Shown piece by piece: positions 9,198-20,218 of a stretch of 64,000 nt of DNA; within the stretch, counting starts at the first letter, position 1; each line of letters starts with the position of its first letter. Location of the stretch: assembly GCF_030864355.1 (NCBI RefSeq), contig NC_083395.1, forward strand, positions 868,001 through 932,000. The letters run 5' to 3'. The translations under genes and the position numbers were made by a program. The notes under the pieces are model-generated. The model was not told the DNA's origin. It did not search any database and saw nothing but the letters and a program-made list of their open reading frames with translations. This stretch comes from Cutaneotrichosporon cavernicola (lineage: Eukaryota; Basidiomycota; Tremellomycetes; Trichosporonales; Trichosporonaceae).

Positions 9198-12100
9198 TCA
9201 AGCTGCCGGAGCGACGTCAAGGCGCGGCTTCTTGGCACTGGGGTCCTCTATTGCGGCTGCGACGGCCGGAGTGCCGTTGGCCGTCGGAGGGACAGGGGCG
9301 GGTTGGCCGGGGCCCTGCTCGAACGCGCGCTTAATCCCGGGGTTGGCTGGGGTCTGGGGTGGGGCGAGAGTTGGGGTGGGCGGCGCTGTAGCTGTAGCTG
9401 GCGCGGGCTGGGGCGGGGCAGGGGTTGGCACCGACACTGCCGTGGGTTGGGGCGGCTGGGCTGGAGGTCGTGCGACGGTTGGCGACTGTTGGACAGGCTG
9501 CGCCACACGAGTCGGCGCGGCGGCCTGGGGTTGAGTGACTGCCGCCTGGGACACCGCGCCAGCCTGAGTTGCAGGCGCGGGCGGACGCGCAACACCATTA
9601 GGCACGCCGTTCGGTGGCCTAACGGCTCCAGTCGTCCCTGCTGGTGCAGGGGGACGCACTCCCAGCGCTGCGGCTCCAGCCGGAGCAGGAGCATGTACCC
9701 CTGGTGCCGCCCCCGGTGCGGGAGGACGTACGGCTGTCCCAGCTGCCGCTGGAGGCCTGACACCAGCCGGCCCGCCAGGCCTTACCGGAGGTGCACCAGG
9801 CTTACCGTTAACCTTCTTGGCCGGCAAGGGGGGGACGATGCCCGTCTGCCAGATGCGCGTGGCGAGCGGTACGTCGATCTGTACGCCGACGACGCGGATG
9901 TATCGCAACAATGCGGCGGCGTTTGGTCCGACGGCGTTTACGTCACCACGCGCGTTGGCGACCTTTGCGATCATGGAGATGACTTGGGTCAGGTTTGCGC
10001 CAGGGGGTGCGGGCCCGATCTTGGCTGCTCCTGCCGCGGGCGCTGGAGGGCGGGCGGCGGCGGTGGCGGCGGCGGCGGGTGGACGAGCTGCTGTGGGTGC
10101 GGAGCCTGCCGCTGTACCTGCGGGAGGAGGACGGGCAGGGACACCAGCGGCGCCGTGGGCGGGAGGGCGTACAGCTGGCTGAGGTTTCTTCTGCTTGTTC
10201 ATGACCCAGTTGGCGAGGACGTCTACTGCCGCCTTGGCGCCCAGTTTGAATAGCTTGTCCGTAATGTCCGAGGTTAGGTGCCCGAACGTCGCCTGGTCCA
10301 GGATGAGCTGGGCGCCATCGCATACGAAGGGGAGGGGTAAGCCGTTGGCATCGACCTTGTCAATGATGCTCTTGGCACGCATGGCTGCGTCGAGTGGTCG
10401 GATGATGACGGGCAAGCGCTCCTTTCCGAGTGTCTTTGCCGCGCTCATCGGCGGGCGCGGTCTCGCTCCCGGAGGCAAGCCGCGCGCCACCTGTGCTTGC
10501 TGCGCGGCGGCGATTTCTCTCTCACGCTGCTTGCGTGCACGCTCCTCGGCCTTGAGGCGCTCGCGGAGGCGCTTCTCCTCGGCGTTCTTGGCCTTGCCCT
10601 CGTTCTTGGCTGCGTCGCGCCGCTGCTTCTCCTCAAAGAGCGGACCCTCCTCGGGATCCAGAATCCACACACTGCCCTTGCTTTCCGGGTCGTCCTCAGG
10701 AATTCGGGGAACCTTAAGGAAAGCCTTGTTTAGTGACAGGTTGTGGCGGATCGAGTTCTGCCACCCGGCCTCGGGGTTGAGGCGGAACCACTCCCACTCG
10801 CCCGCGACCCAGTTGCACACCTCACCCAGCGTTCCTCGTCCGCGAGGTAAGTTGACGAGCGCGGTGTAGATTACTGATGCGAAGGTGAGTGTCGGCTTGA
10901 GCGGAGATGGCCCGATGAACGGTAGCCCGTCCAGGCCACGGATCGTGGTCGGCGGGTTGCGTGGACCTGCGCCCGATGGCGGGATCGGGACCGAGCACAA
11001 TATGTGTCCCGGTCGCGCGGGATTGTCATTCAGCTCAGAGATGTAGTACGGCCTGGGTGTGTCGACGGGCGCATTTACCTGCTGGCCGCGTCCTGGTGGT
11101 GGCCTCATCGGCGGGCGCACAGGTGCGCCAGGCATCCCAGGTCGCACCATCATGCCGGGCTGAGGGCGCACTCCTGGAGGCAGAGCGCCAGGCGCTCCGG
11201 GCGGGCGCACCATTCCCGGGTGTTGCCCAGGGATGGGTTGGCCGGGCATCCCAGGGCGGACGACCATCCCAGGACGCGCCTGCATCGTACCAGGAACCCC
11301 TGGTTGGCCAGGGGCACCCGGTTGCGGAGGACGGACGGTGGGAAGCGCAAGGCCGTGTGGAGGAGGGCGGACACCGGGCCCTGGCGGGCGTACCATGGCT
11401 GGTTGTGGTGGGCGCACCCCAGGGGCACCGGGAGCCGGGATTGGAGCGCCAGGCGCTCCGGCCGGACGTACAGCCTGCGCTTGTGCTGCAGCTAGTGTTG
11501 CCGGTTGAGGAGGTGCCTGTGCTGCTGCGGCGAGTGTGGGAGGCGGTTGAGCCATCGCGGCAGCGAGGGTCGGCGCAGCAGGTTGCGCCTGCACGACCGG
11601 TTTCGGCTCGGTCTTGACAGTGGGTAGCGCAAGGCCGACGCGTGCGGGTGGTGCTGGTTGTGCAGGCGGGGCCACGGGTGCCACCTGTGCCGGCTTCGGC
11701 ACTGACACCTCGGCCTTCACAATCTTCTCCACTTTATCCGAAGGCTTCTCCATCACCACCGCCTTCTTCTTCGACTCCTTCGGCGCCTTGTCCTTCTTCT
11801 TCTTCTTCGGCGTCGTCTGTACCGGCTCGGGCGTTGGCGAGTCAATATCCATCGCCTCGTCCTTGGCCGCCTTGCCCTTCTTCGCCGGCGGTTTGAGCAC
11901 GAGGCTCGGCGCCTTGACCCCCTTCGCGCCCTTCTTCGGCGCCTTGCCAGCCCTCTGCGGCTGTTGCGGTGGCGACGCAGGCTCGGCCTTGACGGCCTCT
12001 TTCTTCTTCTTCTTCTTCGGTGTGGGTGCGGGCTCGGGCTCCGGTTCTGGTTCTGGCTCTGGTTCGCTGGGCAACTCAGATAGGGACGACTCGTCGTCTT

Positions 12101-14005
12101 CATCATCCTCAGGGATCACAACGCGGCGTGTTCGGAGGCGAATCTTCGGGATAGGACGCACATACTCCTCCTCCTCCTCGTCGTCATCGTCGTCGTCGTC
12201 GTCCGAGTCGCTGCTCTCGTTGTTCTCCGACTGTCCCGACTCCCACTCATCGACCCAGTCCTGATCGTCATAACGACCAGAGTCGTTCAGGCCGTACCCA
12301 TCACTCGCTGTGAACGCGTTGAACGTCGGGATGCGCGCGGCCAGAGCCGCCGCGGTGGCAGGCCCAGGTCCAGCCTCGCCGTAGAACTCGGCGTAACCCA
12401 CCTCCTCGGGCGGGAGGTTGTAAGGGTACGGCAACTGGTCGTACGGGTACCCGCTATCCAAGGCGTCCGAGACAGCCTGAACGGGCGGCGAGCTCTCTGG
12501 CGAGGGAGGGAGGACAAAGGAGAAGATGCGCGTCGCGATCTGGATCATGGACCTGGATGTCAGCTCGAGTTGGAGAACGACAGGAGCCCTCGCTCTGCAC
12601 TTACCCCTGTATCAGCGGGACGATGGACCCCTTGACAAAGAACCTGTCGTCGACCCAAGCACCGTTCCGCCCGCGGATCTCGAGGCAAAACTGCCCGCAA
12701 TCGCTGTTGTATTCGATCTTGGCGTGATTGCGCGACACGCTCTTGAGCGGGCCGAGGTCGACGTCGACGTGCTCGAGCAGCACAGGCGCCGGGCGCGCCG
12801 AGGGCGGTGGGGGCGGGGGCTGGATGACGTCAACTCCGTCGAAGCTCAGCAGGTCGCCAAAGTCGGGCTTAATGTCGAGCAAGTCCGTGTCGAGGAGGGC
12901 CATCGAGAGGTCGAGGCCGAGGGATGGGTCTGAAGGGCTGGAGGCGGGGGGAATGGGGGGTGCGGGCGTAGCTGAGGCCGATAGGTCAGCAGGAGCGGGG
13001 GTGAGCTCGGCAGAGACAGGCGCTGAGGTGGGCTCATCAGGCGCGGGGGTGGCAGACGCGGATGCAGGTGCAGGAGCGGGAGTGGAGGAGGTTGGAACGG
13101 GGGTAGTGTCGGCGGGTGCGGGGGTAGTGTCGGAGGGGCCCTGGGCCAGGGGGGATGTTAAAGCGACCGGTGCAGAGGGGGAAGCGTACGCGACAGGCGC
13201 GTTATCGGGAGACGCAGCCTTTGCGGATGGCACTGGAGAAGCAGCGGCTTGTGCTGGAGACGCAGAAGCCGGTGCTGGAGACTCAGACGCGATGCCCGGT
13301 GGAGACGCAGAAGCAGGCGCTGGGGTCGCTGCTGACGCTGGAGGAGGGGACAACGCGGCTTTGTCGATGTCCATCATCTCCTCCTTGACCTCCTCTATCA
13401 CCTCCATTTCAGCTCCCCTTTCCCTCTCCTGGGCAACAGCCAGTGCGTCCGGGTCGAGGGCGAGGGCCGCAGCGTCCAGCGCCGGCGTGGGCGGCGTCAC
13501 GAGGCTGCCCTCCCAAAACGGGAAGTCGATACCAAAGCTCGCGAGCGGCGGCGCGGGGGACACGTGTGGTCGTTCCTGCGGTTAGATCAGATTGGGGCTG
13601 GGGGCTTCACGCGCCGTTGGACGAGTTTCGGAGGGGGGTTGGTGTGATTTGGGTTGGTGGTTATTGATGGGAAGGGGGAGGGGTGTTGGGGGTTGGCTCG
13701 CGACGGCTTGCCACAGTCCGGTAATGGTCCTCTATCCTTCCTCCTTTGGCCCTCTCCCCACCACCTCTTACCCACTCGACCGCCTCCGCGGCACCTGACG
13801 GTGCCACTCGCTCCGCACTCACAACATTGCGCCCAATGACAACACTGAGCGTGCGGACATAGTAGCTGAACCCGGTTGTCTCGTCGCCAAACTGGAGCTT
13901 GTAATACGCGGGCTTTGGGTCAGTCTTGCTCGTGTCGACCGGGAGCGCAGCTAGACTCGGCGGGGGCGGTTGTATTGGCGCGGTGCCCGGCCCCGGCCCG
14001 GACAT
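9198..14005 (-). CDS. FHL1: Fhl1-like FHA and forkhead transcription factor
   Basis: Three exons on the minus strand: 14005-13823, 13575-12605, 12552-9198, giving 1502 residues. The N-terminus reads AYYKLQFGDETTGFSYYVRT then LSVVIGRNV, the first FHA strands. The rest of the FHA (DVDLGPLKSVSRNHAKIEYN, GRNGAWVDD, IQIATRIFSFVLPP) resumes about 270 residues later, so the domain is split by a Pro/Ala/Ser-rich insert. A forkhead domain lies near residues 925-1020 (GWQNSIRHNLSLNKAFLKVP). FHA plus forkhead in this order, with DVDLGPLK...SRNHAKI, matches Fhl1, the ribosomal protein gene regulator in yeast. An acidic and Lys-rich region precedes the forkhead, and long Pro/Ala/Gln tails follow. A nuclear activator role is inferred from the family. 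Confidence 0.88.
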
Positions 14006-14646
14006 TGTGGCGGGCCGAGGAGAGGGCCGAGGATGGGGCCGATGGGGGTGGGGAGGGCGTTATGCCGGTATGCAGTGGACGCGCTTCAGAGTGTCAGAGT
14101 GACCAATAGTGGTTGGAAGTGGAGATGGCGATTCAAGGTGGATGATGAGGATGAGGTGGATGGATTGTTGGGTAGTGTGTAAAGTCGCAAGGTCGCAGGT
14201 GTAATGGTGAGTAGCACAAACGCAAGATCAACAGAGTCAAGTGGTTAGGATGAGCGGAGGCTTCCGTCCAAGCCTCCCTTCCTTGCCTCCTTGCCTCCTT
14301 CCCTCCACCCAACTATGTCCCCCCACACCTAATCCCCGGTCATTCAACCGCCACCCAACATAGGCACCACCCAGCAAATACTCCAAATACACCGGCTCTA
14401 TTCACATAAGGAAAAATTTATAAACATCGTCATCTCCTAATGTCAATAGGAAAAGCCTCGGCTATGCATTGTTGTGACTGGCGCGACTTGGCCCTGCGAC
14501 TGGCCCTGGCCGTGTTACGTTACAGAGCACATGACAGGGGTGCTTCATACCGCGGCACCATGCTCAGCTACTCAATACAACTACAACGCCATATGCACAA
14601 ACAATGCTACATGAGCTTGACGCATCGTCTACACCGTGTATCAGCT
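14006..14646. promoter_or_regulatory. Promoter side of Fhl1-like gene and 3' flank of RTC4-like gene
   Basis: 641 bases without a supported gene. It holds a pyrimidine-rich stretch of CCTTCCTTGCCTCC type at about 14271-14305, in the promoter of the minus-strand Fhl1-like gene, and an AT-rich patch near 14405-14430. Short open frames here have no recognisable family. Confidence 0.4.
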
Positions 14647-17381
14647 TCACACGTCGATGCTCAGCACAAACTGGTCGTCCCATCCTTCGTCGTATCCCGC
14701 ACTGCTCGCCTGCGAAATCTGACTCGCTTTCTTGAGCAGCCTGCCCGATTTCATCGGGCGTGGCGTGCTCTCCAACTTGCGTGGTGACAACGGACGCCGC
14801 TTGGGCTGAGGCGTCGCGTCGGAATCCTGCCGCTGCACGGCTGCTCTCCGATCCACTGCCGCCGCCGCTTGCGCGACCGCATCGGCATCCTCCCACACCT
14901 CGTCGCCCCAATCGCTGTCGTCCGGCTGCTCGGTGTCGCTGCTGGCGACGAGGATTGCGTCTTTCACCACCTGCACCTTTTCGGCTTGGATCTTGCGATC
15001 TATCTCTGCGCTGACTGCCTGGCGTGTAGCTTCGAGGCGACGCCGCTTCTTAGACGCCGCCTGGTCAATGCGCTCGAGCATAAGCCGCCCCTTGTCTCCG
15101 TCCTCTCGGAACTTCCAGTACCCATAACGGCCCGCGCGCCGGCAGATCTCCATTGCCTCAGCACGCGCTTTGTCCCACTCTTCCCCCTTGGGAGGAAGTG
15201 AGATGTCCCATCCCTTGTCCTCCATTGTTAGGAGAACAGCCGCCTCTGGTACGAGGACGGTGACGATAAAGTCTGTTTCGGGGAGGGGCGCCGTGTCAGA
15301 CCCGAGTTTGAGATAGCGCCAGAGAATCAGGTTCTGGAAATGCCGAATCATAATGGCTCGCCCAAGATCGCCGTAACTGACGTCAGCTCGGGCGCAGCGA
15401 ATACTCACTAGCCAGGCTGCGCGTGAGACAGCACGGTATCGTTGCTCTGGTGCGCGACATCCTTCCATGCCGCAATGCCCATCTGGTTGATCTCCTTCTT
15501 TGCGCGGCGATAGAACTTGGAGAGCTTCGGGTTCGCGGCGACTTTCTTGAGCCGAACGGCGATCCAGCCACTCTCGAGCCGCCGGTCGACGTCTTCGAAA
15601 TCAATGTCCTTGGGAAAGCCGTCGCGCAGGCCAAGAGGGATGATCGTTGTCTCGGCACGGTGCATCGTGCACAGGGTGACTGTCTGGCGGAAGGAGAGGT
15701 TCGTGATAGAGGCGTACCGTAGCTGCAGCGCGCGGAGCTCCGCTGACGGCGACACAGGTAGCGGCTCGGAGCAGTACAGACAGAGGTTACGGTGGTTCTT
15801 GAAGTGCGCTGAGAGAGCTCAGCACGTCCTACACCTAGCTCACCACAATAAAGCTCATCTTCTCCCACTTCCCGCTCTTTCGGCGCAAACTGGACCGTCT
15901 CGGCGAGCCTGACTGTCAGATACGCAACGTGTGTCAACTCACGCGATTGACCTGGCCTCGAGCGAGCGTCGTCGGCGAGTCTCTTCTGCCATCTGTGGTG
16001 CGTTCTCGAAGAAGCTGTCGGCATAGCTCTGCTTCTGGGTTTGCTTCTTGCGTAATCTTCTCATCCGCTTGTACTCCTCCAGGTCGCGCTCCTCGAGCTG
16101 CTTGAATTCGTCCTCGTCGGCGCTTGACTCCACCCGGCAGGGGTTGGCTGTGGGGTTGAGTGCGTTGTACTTTAACTCATCCCACTTCTTGTCGTCGGCC
16201 GCCTGTAGGTTGTCGAACCACGTATTGGGGTCCAGCGACTCCTGTGAACACAGCAGATCGATGGGGGAAGGCGTAGGGAAGCGGTCCACTTTCTTGCTGC
16301 TGAGAGGCTTGCACTTGCCTTTGGGAACGGCCTTGCCGAGCTTGCTCCTGGAGGACTCGGACGCGCTCGCCTTGCTCGTTCTCGCCTTCTTTAGTGGCGA
16401 CTCGTGGGGGGATGCTTGTCGTCGTTCTCGTCGCGGAACTGCGTTTCCCTTACTCGGCGGCGGAGGCAACGGCGAGGGCGAGCGCCGGTCATGTCCCGTT
16501 CCCATGAACGGCTGGTTGGCCTTGAGCGTCGACACGGTCGCTAACGCCTTGACTTTCTTCGTCCCTACAGGCTTGGTCGGGGTCACCACTGTGTTCCCAT
16601 CGTACTCGAAGTCTCCGGGATTCAACGCCAGCGGGTCGGGTGACTCATAACCTGACCGTTCTGCCTTGGGCGTAGAGTCGTTATTGCCGAACATGCGGTT
16701 GTGGACCTCGGGATTCCCTCCAAAAATCCTCTTGTGGGCTTCACGATACTTGTCGTCTTCGAGGGTAGCTTGGAAGTTGCGGTATGCGCGACTCCTAATG
16801 TTCCCGAGTGTGCCATCGTCTCCTCCATTCTGGGATTGTGATACGAAATGGATCTCATCCGACGACTGGCTGGGTGGCGGGCCGTTGTGGGCGGCGTTCC
16901 AGTTTGATGAGCCCGCGTGTTGTGATGGTTCGATACGGCTCCATTCTCGCGGGGTGAGAGCAAGCGAGCTAGGAATCGCCTCGGTCCGCCCAACCTTTCC
17001 CGGTCTCATGCCAAGTGGCGCGGGGTGGTGGGCGGGTGGTAGGTTGGGGTGATAGGTTGGGGTGGGGTTGGGGTGGGTTGAAGGGTGATTGAGGTAGGTT
17101 GGGGTGGGGTTGGGGTGGGTTGAAGGCGAACTGGAGTGGTAGGTTGAGGGGTGATCGGGGTAGGTTGAAGGCGAATTGGAGTGGTAGGTTGAAGGGGATT
17201 GTGCCGTGTTATAACGGTACGAACGGGGGAGACGGGTGCGGTGCGAGATGTCGAGGTGTATGACTCGCGGCGGGGGCGAGTGCACGTCGATTCCCTCCAT
17301 GCGATATGGATGATGGTGTCGAGGCATGTTGTTGTGGGTTGGGAGAGGGATAGGCACGGGCGGGGGCATTTTCGCGTGCAT
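14647..17381 (-). CDS. RTC4-like protein
   Basis: Four exons on the minus strand: 17381-15943, 15908-15844, 15808-15409, 15376-14647, giving 877 residues. The C-terminal half shows RTC4-family landmarks that become continuous only after splicing: a Cys-rich entry (NLCLYCSEPLPVSPS), TLCTMHRAE, then QPGYYGDLGRAIM and DFIVTVLVPEAAVLLTMED. In yeast Rtc4 (restriction of telomere capping 4) has a poorly understood nuclear role, so function is only family-level. The first 480 residues are disordered, with an imperfect PSTYHPNP-type repeat near residues 65-115, then many SP/TP sites and Lys/Arg clusters. A long Arg/Lys-rich helical stretch follows the RTC4 domain. Intron sizes are 34, 35 and 32 nt. 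An alternative start is the Met at residue 5. Confidence 0.78.
17036..17200 (-). repeat. Imperfect tandem repeat coding PSTYHPNP-type units
   Basis: On the plus strand this reads as repeated GGTTGGGGTG and GGTTGAAGG blocks. On the coding strand it makes alternating PSTYHSS, PSTHPNP and TPTYHPN units within the N-terminal part of the RTC4-like protein. The array looks prone to copy-number change. Confidence 0.8.
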
Positions 17382-17928
17382 GGATCCGGACCGCCGACCG
17401 GCCGACTTGGACGAGGAAGGTGTTTGTTAGACAGAAGAGTAACTGCAACACGAGGTAGGAGAGGGGGTTTAAGATAGAGAGTGAGAGTGGGAGTGAGATA
17501 TGGAGAGGGAGGGGGAGATGAGCCAGGACTTGAAGAGATACAGGATGTAGGCTGCTGGAAGGAGGCAAGGAAGGTTGCAAGGAGTGGGTGATGAGTGATG
17601 AGTGATGAGAACAGAGAGAATGAGAAACAAGGACAATGTACATATTGCGGTCCAGCTGTTCCCACTACTGTACAAGCGAGCTCGCACCCAATCCCAGTTG
17701 ACTCATCCTTGCACACGGGGGTAGCGAGGGCGCAGTACTCCCCATCTCGCACCAACATGTCCCCACCGACACGAGTCGGGCCAATCGCCCAACGCCCAAC
17801 GCACTTCATCCGCTCCGACATTCGCACCGTCGATCGTTGATAGCGGATCAAAATACTATGCTAACATCACAACGATAGTACAACCAGATATGCCCATGTC
17901 TCCCAGTCCCCAAGTGTCCATCTCAAAA
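17382..17928. promoter_or_regulatory. Promoter side of the RTC4-like gene
   Basis: 547 bases between the RTC4-like start and the 3' end of the next minus-strand gene. It contains purine-rich simple sequence on the plus strand (GAGAGTGAGAGTGGGAGTGA type) near 17475-17520 and a GATGAGT triplicate near 17588-17608. No gene is supported. Confidence 0.4.
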
Positions 17929-20218
17929 TCACGGCTCGTAGCGCGGCAGGAACCCGTGTCCGCGGACACTCAGGCTTACGCCCATGTCGCCCATGTCCAC
18001 ATCCGCTTCGGGTGTGGGTGCAGGATCGTCCTCTGCGTCCGAGCGCGTGTCGCTTGACACGCCCGCTGCGCTTCCGTCCTCTGTGGGCTCGTCAAAGTCG
18101 TCGAGCGGTGGAGCCGAGGGCGCAGAGGTCTTGAGCGACATCGGAGGTGCAGACGGAGAGAATGAAGGCGCAGAGGGATCGAGAGGCGGTGCGGAGGGAG
18201 CAGGAGAAGGATCCCGGGAAAAGTGGTCTGGCGATGGAGGGGCCGAAGGACGTAGGTGGTTCGGAGAAGGAGGACCAGAATGTCGCTGCGTGTCGTCGTC
18301 CATCAACGTCCGCAACGAGCGGAGCGCAGCCGCACGAGGGGGAGCAGGCAGACCAGGTACCGTCAGGCGGCTCGAGGCTGAGCCGAAACCAGATATAGAT
18401 GTGGTGCCCGAAGCGCCCGTGTCGCTCCGCGCGTCCGTCTCGTCTCCCGACGCCGTGGTGAGCATCTCAAAGCCCTCGCCGTCGACTTCAAAGTTCGGGG
18501 CAGATGGACCGGCTCCGTCCTCGTCCTGGACGCGGGCAACGGGTGGCGCAGACGCACCAAGGCGCATGCGCTCCAACTCGCGCTTGTCGTCGGTCGCGAC
18601 GTGCATCGCGCGTCGCTGCTCCTCCTCCTCCTCAGGGGGGATGACGATTGGTGCCTTGGCGTCGGCACGACGGGCAACCTCCTGTGCCTGTTCGGCGTCG
18701 GCAGTCGCGGGCGCGGGGTAGAAGCCAGCCGCCGACGCTTTCTCGGGCGAGAGAACGTTGGACCTATCAATGGTCGGTATCGGCGCGCGCGACGAGGACG
18801 GCCCTGGATTAGGGAAATTCACGTCGAGACTTCGAACCGAAGCGGGGCGGTATGCTGGTGGCATGTGCCCGCCGAGGCCTGGGGCAACTGAGGGGGACGG
18901 CAGCGAGGCTGACGATGCTCCTGGATCCTGCTGGGCGGACGTCGACGGCGAAAGTGTCTCGTCGTTTACGTCACCAGACATCCTTCCCGACTCGGCGGAA
19001 TGCGCCGTCTCCGCTAGCGTGTCAGAACCTGTCCCCTGCTCTGTGCTTCCCAGGCCTGCCCGGCACAGCGAGTGGCGTAAGCTGGGCGCGCGCGACGACT
19101 CGGTCATGAACGAGGCCGAGTCGCGCGTGAGAAGCGAACCAGGTGAGCCTGGTCGCCGGGGAGAACGGTACCCGCCGTTGGGTGACCAGTGCTCCTTGAG
19201 GCGGCGATCGTCGTCGTCGTGAGATGCGCGTGGAGACTTGCGGCGGCGTATGGTACTGCGCCATACGCGGACCTTTGTGCGCACAAACGTGGACGGTTGA
19301 TTCTGCTGAGCGCGCTTTTCTCGTCGTTTAGCCGCGTGCGCCAGTTCGAGCTCGTCAAGACGCTGCTTGAACTCGGCCTCGAGCACCGAGCTTGCGTCTT
19401 TGAGGCCGTCTTCAGTCAGGCCCGCAGCAGCGAGGGCCTTCCTCCGCATACGTGCTGCGTGTCGTTTCTTTCGTCGCGCTTCCTTTCGTCGTTGATACGT
19501 GATAATAATGATGCCAAAGACGATCAGGATGCCCAGTATGACACTGGCAGACACGATCATCGGGGTGTTGTAAAACGAGCTGCGGTCCGTCTTGTTGCCC
19601 CATCCCAGCGGCATCTGCGACGTGACCGCGTACGACTGGGAGGCAACTGTGAGCGTTGCATCGTCGTTGACGTTTGACTGGGTTTGTCAGCACTTGGGTG
19701 GGGCAAAAAAGACTCACGGCGACGCGGCCATAAAGCGACCACGCCTCCTCGACCCTGTACCAGAGGCCGTCTGCCGACTGGGTAAAGTACATGGGCAGGA
19801 CTGTTTCTGGGACTGCTGATGGGCCATAATCGGGAACAGTGAGCACTGTGTATACTGGCTCGGTATGTATTGATCGCGGTTGGATCTGTTGGAGGGTTGG
19901 TGTTGGAGTGGTTGTGGGTGTGGGTGTGGGCACGGGGTTGGCGGCAACGAACGGGAGTGAGAGGAGGGCGAGGGCGGCGACGGCAGCAGTAGCGACCCGG
20001 GTTCGTGGTCGCCTCGGCTCAAGAACCGGCGCTTGTGTGCGCCCGACCTCGGCCTCGGCATCCGAGCACGGGTTGCATTGCAAGCGGCTCGGTCCAGCGT
20101 CTCCCTCATCTCCAAAGTCTGTGATGGGTCCGCCGATGGGCCAGCGCCATGTAGGTAATGGTGGCGGTTTTGGTGGCCGCGGTGGATGCCGCGTACAAGG
20201 GCCGGGTGACCGACTCAT
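17929..20218 (-). CDS. Membrane protein with Ser/Pro-rich cytoplasmic tail, unknown family
   Basis: Two exons, 20218-19718 and 19677-17929 (40-nt intron), giving 749 residues. A hydrophobic stretch near residues 74-92 (VATAAVAALALLSLPFVAA) is followed by a Pro/Thr-rich segment and a short extracytoplasmic-like region. A second strong membrane helix lies near 206-228 (IVSASVILGILIVFGIIII) with a basic stop-transfer cluster RRKEARRKKRH. The remaining 500 residues are rich in Ser, Pro, Asp and SAPP-type motifs, suggesting a regulated cytoplasmic tail. The layout resembles fungal plasma-membrane sensor or Skg6-type proteins, but I do not recognise the family. The frame is open up to 20590, so the N-terminus could be 124 residues longer. 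Exon joining is supported by frame and GTGAGT/CTGACAAACCCAG signals. Confidence 0.6.

Noticed and set aside
9232..13585. Several long plus-strand open frames opposite the Fhl1-like gene
   Set aside because: Gly/Ala/Val or Arg/Gly-rich translations antisense to a gene with clear FHA and forkhead motifs; by-products of GC-rich repeats.
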